Assembly (NCBI GenBank): GCA_020720965.1
Contig: DYNS01000069.1
Location: 1-10,759, forward strand
Length of the DNA stretch: 10,759 nucleotides
Direction of reading: 5' to 3'
Source: Anaerolinea sp.
Lineage (GTDB): Bacteria > Chloroflexota > Anaerolineae > Anaerolineales > Villigracilaceae
Position 1 is the first letter of the stretch; the number at the start of each line of letters is the position of its first letter. A program made the translations under genes and the position numbers. Below the pieces are notes generated by a model. That model saw only the letters and a program-made list of their open reading frames with translations, was not told where the DNA came from and ran no database searches. Below are positions 5,373 to 10,759 of the stretch, in pieces.

Positions 5373-7310
5373 ATGATTCGTCCCTCTTCCCCCTTTCCCA
5401 CAAAAATCGTCCTCGCCAACCTCACCAGCCTGCTTGCGGGTTTTTCTGCCTGGCAAATGTTGCAAACCGCAGAAAAGTTGGGCATTGCCTGGCAAAGCAG
5501 TAAAACCTGGCTGGCATTGTTGGGCGGTTTGTGTCTGTTGGCATTGGCAAGCCTGGGGCTTAACCGAATCTCCCTCCCGTTCAAAAAGCCGTCCCTCCCC
5601 ACCTGGGCAGCCGCGCCGCTGTGGGGCTTGACCCTGCTCACCTACCCGCTCATTTTGCTCCTGCCCACCTACGGAAAACTGATTCGGGGGCAGGAAGCCA
5701 CCCGGCTGCTGGTTTTTTGGTTGGCAGCGGTTTTGGGGGCGTTTTTTTTGCAAAGGCTCTTGCGATTAGCCTACCCCGCCGCCCTGGGCATTCATCTATT
5801 GTTGCAAGCGGCTGTGTATCTCACCCTTATTCAGCTTTTGGGCATCACCAACTACCCCTTTGCCCTGGGATGGTCGGAAACCAGCCGGTTTTACTACCCT
5901 TCTCTGTTTCTTTCGCAAAACATTTATGCTCAAAAACTGCCCCTGCCCATTCTGCACCCCAGCCTGCACCTGCTTCTCACGCCTCCCTACCTGGTAAATG
6001 CGCCGCTGTGGGCGCACCGCGCCTGGCAAATTATCCTGCGCCTGGGGTTGGTGGGATGGATTGCGCCCGCGCTTTTGGGGCGGCTGAAAGTTGATTCCGC
6101 GCCCTGGCGTGCCGCCGCCGGAGTGTGGTTTTTCCTTACCCTCTTCAATCTCCCCTTATATCTGCATCTCGCCCCGCCTGTCCTGCTCATCCTGTTCGGC
6201 TTTTCTGCCAAAGACCCCCGGCGCACCTGGCTCTTTGTGCTGCTTGCCTCCGTTTGGGCGGGTCTCAGCCGAATCAACTGGTATCCCGTGCCGGGGATGT
6301 TGGCAGCGGCGCTCTACCTGCTGCAAACCCCCTATCAGCGGCGTGGATGGCGCTACCTGCTGCCGCCCGCCGGTTGGGTCATCACCGGCGCTCTCACTGC
6401 CTTTCTCGCCATGCGGGCATACATCGTCTTCTCTGGCATTCCCAACCCTGCCAATTTTTATACCAGCCTCACCTCCGCCCTGCTGTGGTATCGACTTTTG
6501 CCCAACGCCACTTACGCCCTCGGCATCCTCCCCGGCATTGCGCTCTACTCTCTGCCCATGGGGGCGGTCATAGGAGCGGCTCTTGCCAGGCGGCAAATTC
6601 ATCCCCTGCGGGTGGGTTTACTGCTTGCAGGCTTGGCAACCCTGCTGGGTGGCGGAATGCTCGTCAGCGTAAAAATTGGCGGCGGCGGCGACCTGCACAA
6701 CCTGGATGCCTACGCCATCGCCCTCCTCCTCGTCTGCGCTCACCTGTTTTTTGGCAAATACACACCGGAGGAAAACTTAACTCCCCCCCAGGAGGAGAAG
6801 CGCATCACCCCACATTGGGCTTTGCTTGCCCTGTTGGTCGCCATCCCCGTCTGGCTGGGAGCGAGAGCCAACATCAGCCTTCCGCCTTACGCCTCGGCAG
6901 AAAGTCAGCAAACCCTCCGCGCCCTGGAACAGGAACTCAACACCATCCACGCCAGCGGCGGCGAGATACTCTTCATCACACAACGTCACCTGCTCTCCAT
7001 GAAGATGATTACCTCCCTGCCCCTCCTTCCAGAATACGAGCGCGAAGAACTAATGGAAATGGCAATGGCGGGCAATCAAACCTACCTGGATACCTTCAAA
7101 GAACAAATACGGGAACAGCGTTTTGCCGCCATCGTAGTAGACCCGCTGGCATTCAACCTGCTCGGCAGCGACTATGAAATGGGAGAAGAAAATAACGCCT
7201 GGGCGCGTTTTGTCATCAAGCCCGTTTTGTGCAACTACTCGGCATCCACCCTGTATCAGAATGACAGAATCGCCATTTACCTGCCCCAAACCGAACCAAC
7301 CTGCCCTTAA
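5373..7310 (+). CDS. Large polytopic membrane protein, GT-C glycosyltransferase-like architecture
   Basis: This 645-aa protein has many predicted membrane helices across residues 12-500 (for example 12-28, 46-62, 82-98, 111-126, 139-157, 218-236, 250-278, 285-300, 334-352, 382-402, 413-432, 445-460, 481-496). A soluble C-terminal tail of about 145 residues follows. A long loop at about 158-210 contains W-S-E-T-S-R-F-Y-Y and would face outward; D/E in such a loop is where GT-C enzymes keep catalytic acids. A glycine-rich G-G-G-G-D-L-H-N-L-D segment (436-445) precedes a late helix. The tail has F-A-A-I-V-V-D-P (584-591). GT-C enzymes transfer sugars from lipid carriers at the outer face of the membrane, but here that rests on architecture only. 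The start follows AAAGAGAAAGAA, a weak ribosome binding site, and lies 26 nt from the divergent methyltransferase start. The stop overlaps that of the next gene. Hypothetical membrane protein is the safe label. Confidence 0.8.
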   Translation: MIRPSSPFPTKIVLANLTSLLAGFSAWQMLQTAEKLGIAWQSSKTWLALLGGLCLLALASLGLNRISLPFKKPSLPTWAAAPLWGLTLLTYPLILLLPTYGKLIRGQEATRLLVFWLAAVLGAFFLQRLLRLAYPAALGIHLLLQAAVYLTLIQLLGITNYPFALGWSETSRFYYPSLFLSQNIYAQKLPLPILHPSLHLLLTPPYLVNAPLWAHRAWQIILRLGLVGWIAPALLGRLKVDSAPWRAAAGVWFFLTLFNLPLYLHLAPPVLLILFGFSAKDPRRTWLFVLLASVWAGLSRINWYPVPGMLAAALYLLQTPYQRRGWRYLLPPAGWVITGALTAFLAMRAYIVFSGIPNPANFYTSLTSALLWYRLLPNATYALGILPGIALYSLPMGAVIGAALARRQIHPLRVGLLLAGLATLLGGGMLVSVKIGGGGDLHNLDAYAIALLLVCAHLFFGKYTPEENLTPPQEEKRITPHWALLALLVAIPVWLGARANISLPPYASAESQQTLRALEQELNTIHASGGEILFITQRHLLSMKMITSLPLLPEYEREELMEMAMAGNQTYLDTFKEQIREQRFAAIVVDPLAFNLLGSDYEMGEENNAWARFVIKPVLCNYSASTLYQNDRIAIYLPQTEPTCP

Positions 7311-8122
7311 GGCGGAGGATTCTTCCAAATGAGCCAACCCTTTCGCAGCCACTTTCGGCGGGTATTTACCTCCCAGCCCAGGCTTGCCAGACGCAGCGCG
7401 GCGGCAACAAACCACTCTCTTTGTCCCCATACCCGCATGGGACTGGTTTCGGCAATGGCAGATTTCCAATCCTCCAAAAACCGATACATCGCCTCCCCCG
7501 GCACAACCCGGTGAATATAATTTTTGGGCAACACCGCCTGAAAATCCACCGGCTGAAAGCCTACCCGGAAATTAGCGCTGAACACCAACGCTTCCTGAGT
7601 CCAGGGCATCTGCGCCGAGGCTTGTCGCCTCAGCAGGTTGGCAACCCAAAGCGCCCCGCTGGGTGTGGATGTGCCTTCCAGCAGCAGCCCTCCCGGCAAG
7701 ACACCTTGCGCCATCTGCGCCCAGGCAGGCAAAACATCCTGCGGAGAGTATTGGCGCAAGACATTAAAAGCGCGGATAATTCGGATACATTCCCCACCCA
7801 TCAAAGGTATATTAAACCCCCCCAGCCGAAACTGCGTCTGAAAATCTGCAAAAGGCTGGGCATTGGCAACCCGCTGTGGGTCAATCTCCACGCCCAAAAT
7901 CCCCAGGCGCGGATTCACCTTCCGTAACCGCGAAGCCGCTTCCAGGGTGGTAATGGCTTCCGCCCCGTAGCCCAGGTCCACATACAAGGCACGAGAAAAA
8001 TCCCCATCCTGCCGGGTAAGCAGACTGGGGTCGTATCTAAGCAAAAAGATGTCGGCGCGGCGCAGGCGGTTGGGGGCGGTTTTTCCGCGCGTTATTTGCC
8101 CCTGAGGCTTGGGATGACGCAT
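7307..8122 (-). CDS. Class I SAM-dependent methyltransferase-like protein
   Basis: This 271-aa protein has a SAM-binding core: A-L-Y-V-D-L-G-Y-G-A-E-A (45-56) as motif I, L-G-V-E-I-D-P-Q-R-V (76-85) with the acidic residues that hold the ribose, and a turn L-P-G-G-L-L-L-E-G-T (142-151). Motif IV is unusual: the strand near 114-126 reads R-I-I-R-A-F-N-V-L-R-Q-Y without the common Asp-Pro-Pro-Tyr or Asp-x-Gly pattern, so nucleic-acid amino-methylation is unlikely and the substrate is unknown. The basic N-terminus (R-G-K, N-R-L-R-R) may contact RNA or DNA. I chose the ATG at 8122; a TTG at 8131 adds three residues. No ribosome binding site is present, and the start is only 7 nt from the terminator hairpin of the pilin genes. 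The stop TAA shares the palindromic TTAA with the convergent membrane-protein gene. Confidence 0.7.
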   Translation of the reverse strand: MRHPKPQGQITRGKTAPNRLRRADIFLLRYDPSLLTRQDGDFSRALYVDLGYGAEAITTLEAASRLRKVNPRLGILGVEIDPQRVANAQPFADFQTQFRLGGFNIPLMGGECIRIIRAFNVLRQYSPQDVLPAWAQMAQGVLPGGLLLEGTSTPSGALWVANLLRRQASAQMPWTQEALVFSANFRVGFQPVDFQAVLPKNYIHRVVPGEAMYRFLEDWKSAIAETSPMRVWGQREWFVAAALRLASLGWEVNTRRKWLRKGWLIWKNPPP

Positions 8123-8129
8123 GGCAAAC

Positions 8130-8163
8130 AAAAATCCGGGGTCTTACGACCCCGGATTTTTTT
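8130..8163 (-). terminator. Strong hairpin terminator after the pilin genes (potentially bidirectional)
   Basis: A perfect stem TCCGGGGTC / GACCCCGGA (8135-8143 with 8148-8156) with a 4-nt loop is flanked by A5 on one side and T7 on the other, which extends pairing to 14 bp. Read on the minus strand it follows the second pilin stop (8177) and ends in TTTTTGTTT, a classic intrinsic terminator. It would also work on the plus strand, although no plus-strand gene ends here. Confidence 0.9.
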
Positions 8164-8176
8164 GGTAAAGCGAATA

Positions 8177-8323
8177 TTAGAGGCTACCGTTGATGGTAGC
8201 GAAGACGTTGCTGACGAGGGGTCCCATGATGGTGAGAGCAGCAATAACGACTACGGCAACGAGGACGAGGATGAGGGCATATTCGACCATGCCTTGGCCT
8301 TTTTCTTTGAGAGAGAACAACAT
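8177..8323 (-). CDS. Flp/Fap-type pilin, copy A
   Basis: This 48-aa prepilin is cleaved and assembled into thin surface fibres by a Tad-type secretion apparatus. The leader is M-L-F-S-L-K-E-K-G (1-9), and type IV prepilin cleavage is expected after G9. That places Glu14 at +5 and Tyr15 at +6 of the mature protein, the Flp hallmark. The sequence then runs A-L-I-L-V-L-V-A-V-V-V-I, the hydrophobic assembly helix, and ends N-G-S-L. The mature form would be 39 residues. The start at 8323 is backed by AAAGGA (8332-8337) 8 nt upstream. It is the second gene after copy B, 75 nt downstream, and precedes the hairpin terminator. No Tad assembly genes (CpaF/TadA ATPase, TadB/C, TadV peptidase) are in the window, so they must be encoded elsewhere if the pilus is made. 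Confidence 0.93.
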   Translation of the reverse strand: MLFSLKEKGQGMVEYALILVLVAVVVIAALTIMGPLVSNVFATINGSL

Positions 8324-8331
8324 GATGTTTT

Positions 8332-8337
8332 TCCTTT
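8332..8337 (-). promoter_or_regulatory. Ribosome binding site of pilin copy A
   Basis: The minus strand reads AAAGGA, 8 nt before the ATG at 8323. It shows that the second pilin has its own translation signal and is not coupled to copy B. Confidence 0.75.
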
Positions 8338-8398
8338 CTATTTTTGGTGGAAGAATGAAGAAGTAGGGCTTACAAAAAATGACGCGGAGAAATCCGGT

Positions 8399-8545
8399 TT
8401 AGAGGCTGCCGTTGATGGTAGCGAAGACGTTGCTGACGAGGGGTCCCATGATGGTGAGGGCGGCGATAACGACTACGGCAACGAGGACGAGGATGAGAGC
8501 ATACTCAACCATACCTTGGCCTTTTTCTTTGAGAGAGAATAACAT
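8399..8545 (-). CDS. Flp/Fap-type pilin, copy B (promoter-proximal, same protein as copy A)
   Basis: The translation is residue-for-residue identical to copy A: 48 aa, predicted cleavage after G9, E14-Y15 at +5/+6, and the same hydrophobic helix and N-G-S-L end. The DNA differs at nine positions, all third-codon and silent (codons 2, 11, 13, 14, 16, 27, 28, 29 and 46). The start at 8545 is supported by a strong AAAGGAG at 8556-8562, 10 nt upstream, and by a promoter candidate about 60 nt away. It is the first gene of a two-pilin unit; the 75-nt spacer to copy A differs from its own upstream region, so the duplication evidently spans little beyond the coding sequence. Two copies could raise the dose of a major pilin subunit. 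Confidence 0.93.
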   Translation of the reverse strand: MLFSLKEKGQGMVEYALILVLVAVVVIAALTIMGPLVSNVFATINGSL

Positions 8546-8555
8546 GGCTTTTTGT

Positions 8556-8562
8556 CTCCTTT
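8556..8562 (-). promoter_or_regulatory. Ribosome binding site of pilin copy B
   Basis: The minus strand reads AAAGGAG, 10 nt before the ATG at 8545. It is the best match to an anti-16S site among the minus-strand genes here, fitting a highly translated structural protein. Confidence 0.8.
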
Positions 8563-8606
8563 CTTTAGAATTTTGAGAAGTTTTTTTGTTTAGACTTACT
8601 GCTCTT

Positions 8607-8634
8607 ATTTTACCTATTTTTGAGAATTTTCCAA
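8607..8634 (-). promoter_or_regulatory. Candidate sigma-70-type promoter of the pilin pair
   Basis: The minus strand has TTGGAA (8629-8634) as the -35 box, a 16-nt spacer, and TAAAAT (8607-8612) as the -10 box, in an AT-rich stretch unlike the surrounding genes. It predicts a leader of about 55 nt before the pilin copy B start. Good geometry, but prediction only. Confidence 0.5.
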
Positions 8635-8723
8635 GAGGTTTTAATTACAAATAGTTTGCATCTAAAGGTAGGGGGTAATGCAAGGGGAAGAGAATTCGGT
8701 GGTCAGATAGGTTTGCCATTCTT

Positions 8724-8732
8724 TGATATGAT
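8724..8732 (+). promoter_or_regulatory. Candidate extended -10 promoter of the 493-aa membrane protein
   Basis: TGA-TATGAT forms an extended -10 element 27 nt before the ATG at 8760, giving a leader of about 20 nt that includes GAGG (8751-8754), 5 nt from the start codon. No -35 box stands at the usual spacing. Confidence 0.4.
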
Positions 8733-8759
8733 GGGGCATCTTCTACTTGTGAGGTCGAG

Positions 8760-10241
8760 ATGCTTAAGAAAATAGGCGGAAAGTTTAATATTCACATCGA
8801 GCAGGTCTGGGGAGGTATGGTGATTTTGGGCGTTTTTATTTTTATGAATTTACAGACAATCCGCCCTAATGATTTTTGGTTTCACCTTGCATACGGGAAG
8901 TTGTTTAGCCAAACCGGGGGGTTGTCCATTGTGGATACTTTCTCTTTCACCGCTTTTGGGGAACCGTACCTTTCGGCTTATCATTACTGGTTGGGGCAAT
9001 TCTGGATGTATCTCTTCTATCAATGGGGGGGGGCAGAGGCAATCTTGTTCGTTTTTAGCACTATCGTTACCCTGGCATATGGAATTATTTTGCTGTTGGG
9101 TTTTAAGAGAACAAGAAACGGGCGGGCGGCGGCTCTGGGGGCGCTCTTTGCCGCGCTTCTAGGCGTTTCTAACTGGAATATACGCCCACAATTGTTTGCC
9201 TACCTGTGGGCAGCGGTTTTGATGTGGGCAATGGATGGGTGTCAAACAAGTCGGCGCAAGTGGTTGCGGGCAGGCTTGATGATGGTTACAACCGCTTTGT
9301 GGGTGAACACGCATGGCACATTTTTTATCCCTTTTGCGCTTGTTGGGGCGCAGTGGGTGGAGGATGCCTGGCTGGCGTGGAAGGAACGGGATGCAGGTAA
9401 ACTCATCCCTGCCTTGGGCTTCAGCGGGGCGATTCTTTTGGGGAGTTTGTTCAACCCCAGGGGCGTAGGAGTCTTTTCCTACCTTTGGCAGATGTCGGCA
9501 TCCAACTCGGTTCAGCAATATGTTGCGGAATGGCAACCTGCCCTGTGGAATCGCCCAGATGGGTTACTGTTCTTCCTGCTTTTGGGGGCGTTGTTTTTGC
9601 TATGGGCGTTGTCGGGGTATCGCCCTACGATGCGGGAATGGGTTTCTTTGGTTTTCTTTACGTTGTTGGCTTTACGTTATCAGCGTGGGATTGTGTGGTT
9701 CGGGCTTACTCAGGCGGTTTTCTTCTCTCAATGTATTGCTTTGCTATTGAGCAAGGCAAAGAAAAGATTAGATACAGAAGGAAACGCGGTGCTTAACAGG
9801 GCAATGGCGGTGATGTTTCTGGTGCTGGCTTGGGGGTCTTTGCCCTGGTTTCGTTCTGCCTGGGCGCTTGCACCGGAGAAAAAGAGCATTTATGGGCTGG
9901 AAACTCCTTTTGCAGCGGTGAATGCCTTGCAAACCAGCAAAGAGCAAGGGCGGGTATTTTCTGAAATTGCATTTAGCGGATACGTGACCTGGAAAACTGA
10001 GGCGCAGTTTAAGGTGTTCATAGACCCCCGCTTTGAACTGTACCCGGCGGAACTATGGCAAACCTACCTGAAGGTTGGGGCAGGGATGCCAGGCTGGGAA
10101 ATGATTTTGAATGAATGGGAAGTGGATGTATTGCTACTCTCTCCGCAAAGCCAGGCGGGGCTATTGGCTGCGGCTCAAGAATCTCCTGGTTGGGAGAAAG
10201 TATACGAGGACGATATTTCGGTTTTGTTGATGCGAAGGTAA
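8760..10241 (+). CDS. Polytopic membrane protein of the D-x-W-x-H GT-C-like type
   Basis: This 493-aa protein has a first helix at about 16-32, followed by N-D-F-W-F-H-L-A-Y-G (37-46). The D-x-W-x-H signature sits just after the first helix, with V-D-T-F-S-F-T-A (58-65) and H-Y-W-L-G-Q (75-80) after it. This start matches a widespread family of uncharacterised membrane proteins whose layout resembles lipid-carrier-dependent GT-C glycosyltransferases. Further helices lie at about 93-114, 122-136, 143-159, 171-197, 217-231, 268-284, 293-306, 310-330 and 347-363; N-I-R-P-Q-L-F (140-146) and N-T-H-G (183-186) are likely conserved loop motifs. The soluble tail (about 375-493) has V-F-I-D-P-R-F-E-L-Y-P and ends in a Y-E-D-D strand. 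D38 and H42 would be first candidates for catalysis. It stands alone, with its own promoter candidate, divergent from the pilins. Sugar transfer is inferred from layout only. Confidence 0.82.
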   Translation: MLKKIGGKFNIHIEQVWGGMVILGVFIFMNLQTIRPNDFWFHLAYGKLFSQTGGLSIVDTFSFTAFGEPYLSAYHYWLGQFWMYLFYQWGGAEAILFVFSTIVTLAYGIILLLGFKRTRNGRAAALGALFAALLGVSNWNIRPQLFAYLWAAVLMWAMDGCQTSRRKWLRAGLMMVTTALWVNTHGTFFIPFALVGAQWVEDAWLAWKERDAGKLIPALGFSGAILLGSLFNPRGVGVFSYLWQMSASNSVQQYVAEWQPALWNRPDGLLFFLLLGALFLLWALSGYRPTMREWVSLVFFTLLALRYQRGIVWFGLTQAVFFSQCIALLLSKAKKRLDTEGNAVLNRAMAVMFLVLAWGSLPWFRSAWALAPEKKSIYGLETPFAAVNALQTSKEQGRVFSEIAFSGYVTWKTEAQFKVFIDPRFELYPAELWQTYLKVGAGMPGWEMILNEWEVDVLLLSPQSQAGLLAAAQESPGWEKVYEDDISVLLMRR

Positions 10242-10252
10242 AAAACACCGGT

Positions 10253-10759
10253 TCAGGCAGTGGCGTTTCCTTCCAAGCCCAGTTGCGGGGCGATGCGGCG
10301 CATGGCGGCGATGACGTTGCCAACGTGTTCGCTCCACAGGTCAACCCCAAATTCTTGGGCGGCTTGTTCCATTCCGGCGCGGTCGGTTCCGGCGGCGAAG
10401 GCTTTGTCTTTCCATTTTTTCTTAACGGAGGATGGTTCGAGGTCGAGGATGGAGCGGGAGGGGCGCACCAGGGCAACGGCGGTGATGAGTCCGGTGATTT
10501 CGTCACAGGCGTTGAGGGCTTTTTCCATCTGGCTGTCGCGGCTGATTCCGCTGTGGTCGCCGTGACTGAGGATGGCGCGGATGATGGTTTCGCTTACCCC
10601 GTGTTCTCGCAGGAGGGGAGCGCCGAGGCTGGGGTGTTCTTCGGCGGTAGGGTGAATTTCCCAGTCGAAGTCGTGCAGTAAGCCGGTAACGCCCCAAAGG
10701 TCCGGGTCTGCGCCGTATTTTTCGGCGTAGAAGCGCATGGCGGCTTCCACGCTGAGCAT
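10253..10759 (-). CDS. HD-domain phosphohydrolase-like protein, 5' end beyond the window
   Basis: 168 residues are visible, from M-L-S-V-E-A-A-M at the right edge. That Met is probably internal: related HD proteins carry about 20-30 residues ahead of a similar stretch, including a metal-binding His, so the gene is treated as cut by the window. The HD pair is in T-G-L-L-H-D-F-D-W-E (25-34 of the visible part). E-H-P-S-L-G (41-46), H66-G-D68 in I-L-S-H-G-D, and A-C-D-E-I-T-G (84-90) supply the further metal ligands of the HD fold. The C-terminal half has L-V-R-P-S-R-S (97-103) and K-K-K-W-K-D-K-A-F-A (113-122), which I associate with small cytoplasmic HD hydrolases of unknown substrate, not with the multi-domain signalling HD-GYP proteins. 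It converges on the membrane-protein gene with 11 nt between stops and no clear terminator. Confidence 0.85.
   Translation of the reverse strand: MLSVEAAMRFYAEKYGADPDLWGVTGLLHDFDWEIHPTAEEHPSLGAPLLREHGVSETIIRAILSHGDHSGISRDSQMEKALNACDEITGLITAVALVRPSRSILDLEPSSVKKKWKDKAFAAGTDRAGMEQAAQEFGVDLWSEHVGNVIAAMRRIAPQLGLEGNATA

Larger units (their letters stand above)
8177..8545 (-). repeat. Tandem direct repeat of a 147-bp pilin gene
   Basis: Two 147-bp units (8177-8323 and 8399-8545) match at 138 positions. They are in the same orientation, separated by a 75-bp non-homologous spacer, with similarity essentially limited to the reading frame. Confidence 0.95.

Noticed and set aside
6125..7177. 350-aa alternative plus-strand frame within the membrane-protein gene
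   Set aside because: It is rich in Arg, Pro and His, as expected for an off-frame reading; the membrane-protein frame has clear helices and a good start.
8324..8398. Small hairpin with a T-run in the spacer between the pilins, considered as a terminator
   Set aside because: The stem is only 4 bp (CGGA/TCCG) and the T-run is offset, too weak to call; the strong terminator lies after the second pilin.
8096..8542. 148-aa plus-strand frame with an acidic sequence repeated twice
   Set aside because: It is the antisense reading of the two pilin genes; the duplicated acidic pattern simply mirrors the tandem repeat.
10242..10252. Possible terminator between the convergent membrane-protein and HD genes
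   Set aside because: The 11-nt gap contains an A-run but no convincing inverted repeat around it.
10115..10681. 188-aa plus-strand frame
   Set aside because: It is a Gly-rich shadow opposite the HD-domain gene, overlapping the end of the membrane-protein gene in another frame, with no recognisable motif.
1..10759. CRISPR arrays, tRNA or rRNA genes, insertion sequences, integrases or phage genes
   Set aside because: No regularly spaced repeats, clover-leaf, transposase or integrase motif was seen on either strand; the only sizeable repeat I saw is the pilin pair.

Overview
The window most resembles a chromosomal segment of a Chloroflexota bacterium, probably Anaerolineae. Several things suggest this: moderately GC-rich DNA, a lipoprotein with Pro/Thr-rich tracts on both sides of a jelly-roll-like domain, very short Flp-type pilins with a GQGMVEYALI core, and large GT-C-like membrane proteins with a soluble C-terminal tail. 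The assignment rests on protein style alone, since there is no rRNA or other marker. Both edges cut genes: a HAD phosphatase at the left and an HD-domain protein at the right.

Layout. Positions 1-240 (+) hold the end of a HAD-family phosphatase. Positions 262-3385 (-) form a tight block of four genes, in transcription order: a GTG-started lipoprotein, a DNA (N4-cytosine/N6-adenine) methyltransferase, a predicted PD-(D/E)xK restriction endonuclease, and a small four-helix membrane protein. The methyltransferase-endonuclease pair looks like a Type II restriction-modification system. Positions 3495-4532 (+) encode an SDR enzyme resembling SDR-type L-threonine 3-dehydrogenase, followed by a strong terminator hairpin. 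Positions 4597-5346 (-) encode a class I SAM methyltransferase, divergent from a 645-aa polytopic GT-C-like membrane protein (5373-7310, +). That gene converges, with overlapping stop codons, on a second class I methyltransferase-like protein (7307-8122, -). Positions 8177-8545 (-) hold two tandem Flp pilin genes encoding the same 48-aa protein from diverged DNA, with a promoter candidate upstream and a strong terminator hairpin downstream. Positions 8760-10241 (+) encode a 493-aa membrane protein of the D-x-W-x-H GT-C-like type. Positions 10253-10759 (-) hold most of an HD-domain phosphohydrolase-like gene.

How the parts may work together. The methyltransferase and endonuclease would protect and cut the same DNA site. 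The lipoprotein and the four-helix protein share their transcription unit, but their roles are unknown. The two GT-C-like proteins, the two small-molecule-type methyltransferases and the pilins are all compatible with cell-surface assembly or modification, although nothing in the sequence proves a shared pathway. The least ordinary observations are the synonymous-only divergence of the twin pilins, the pilin terminator lying 7 nt from the next start codon, the restriction-modification pair sandwiched between a lipoprotein and a membrane protein, and two minus-strand genes with a -10-like hexamer exactly 6 nt before the start codon (possible leaderless mRNAs).
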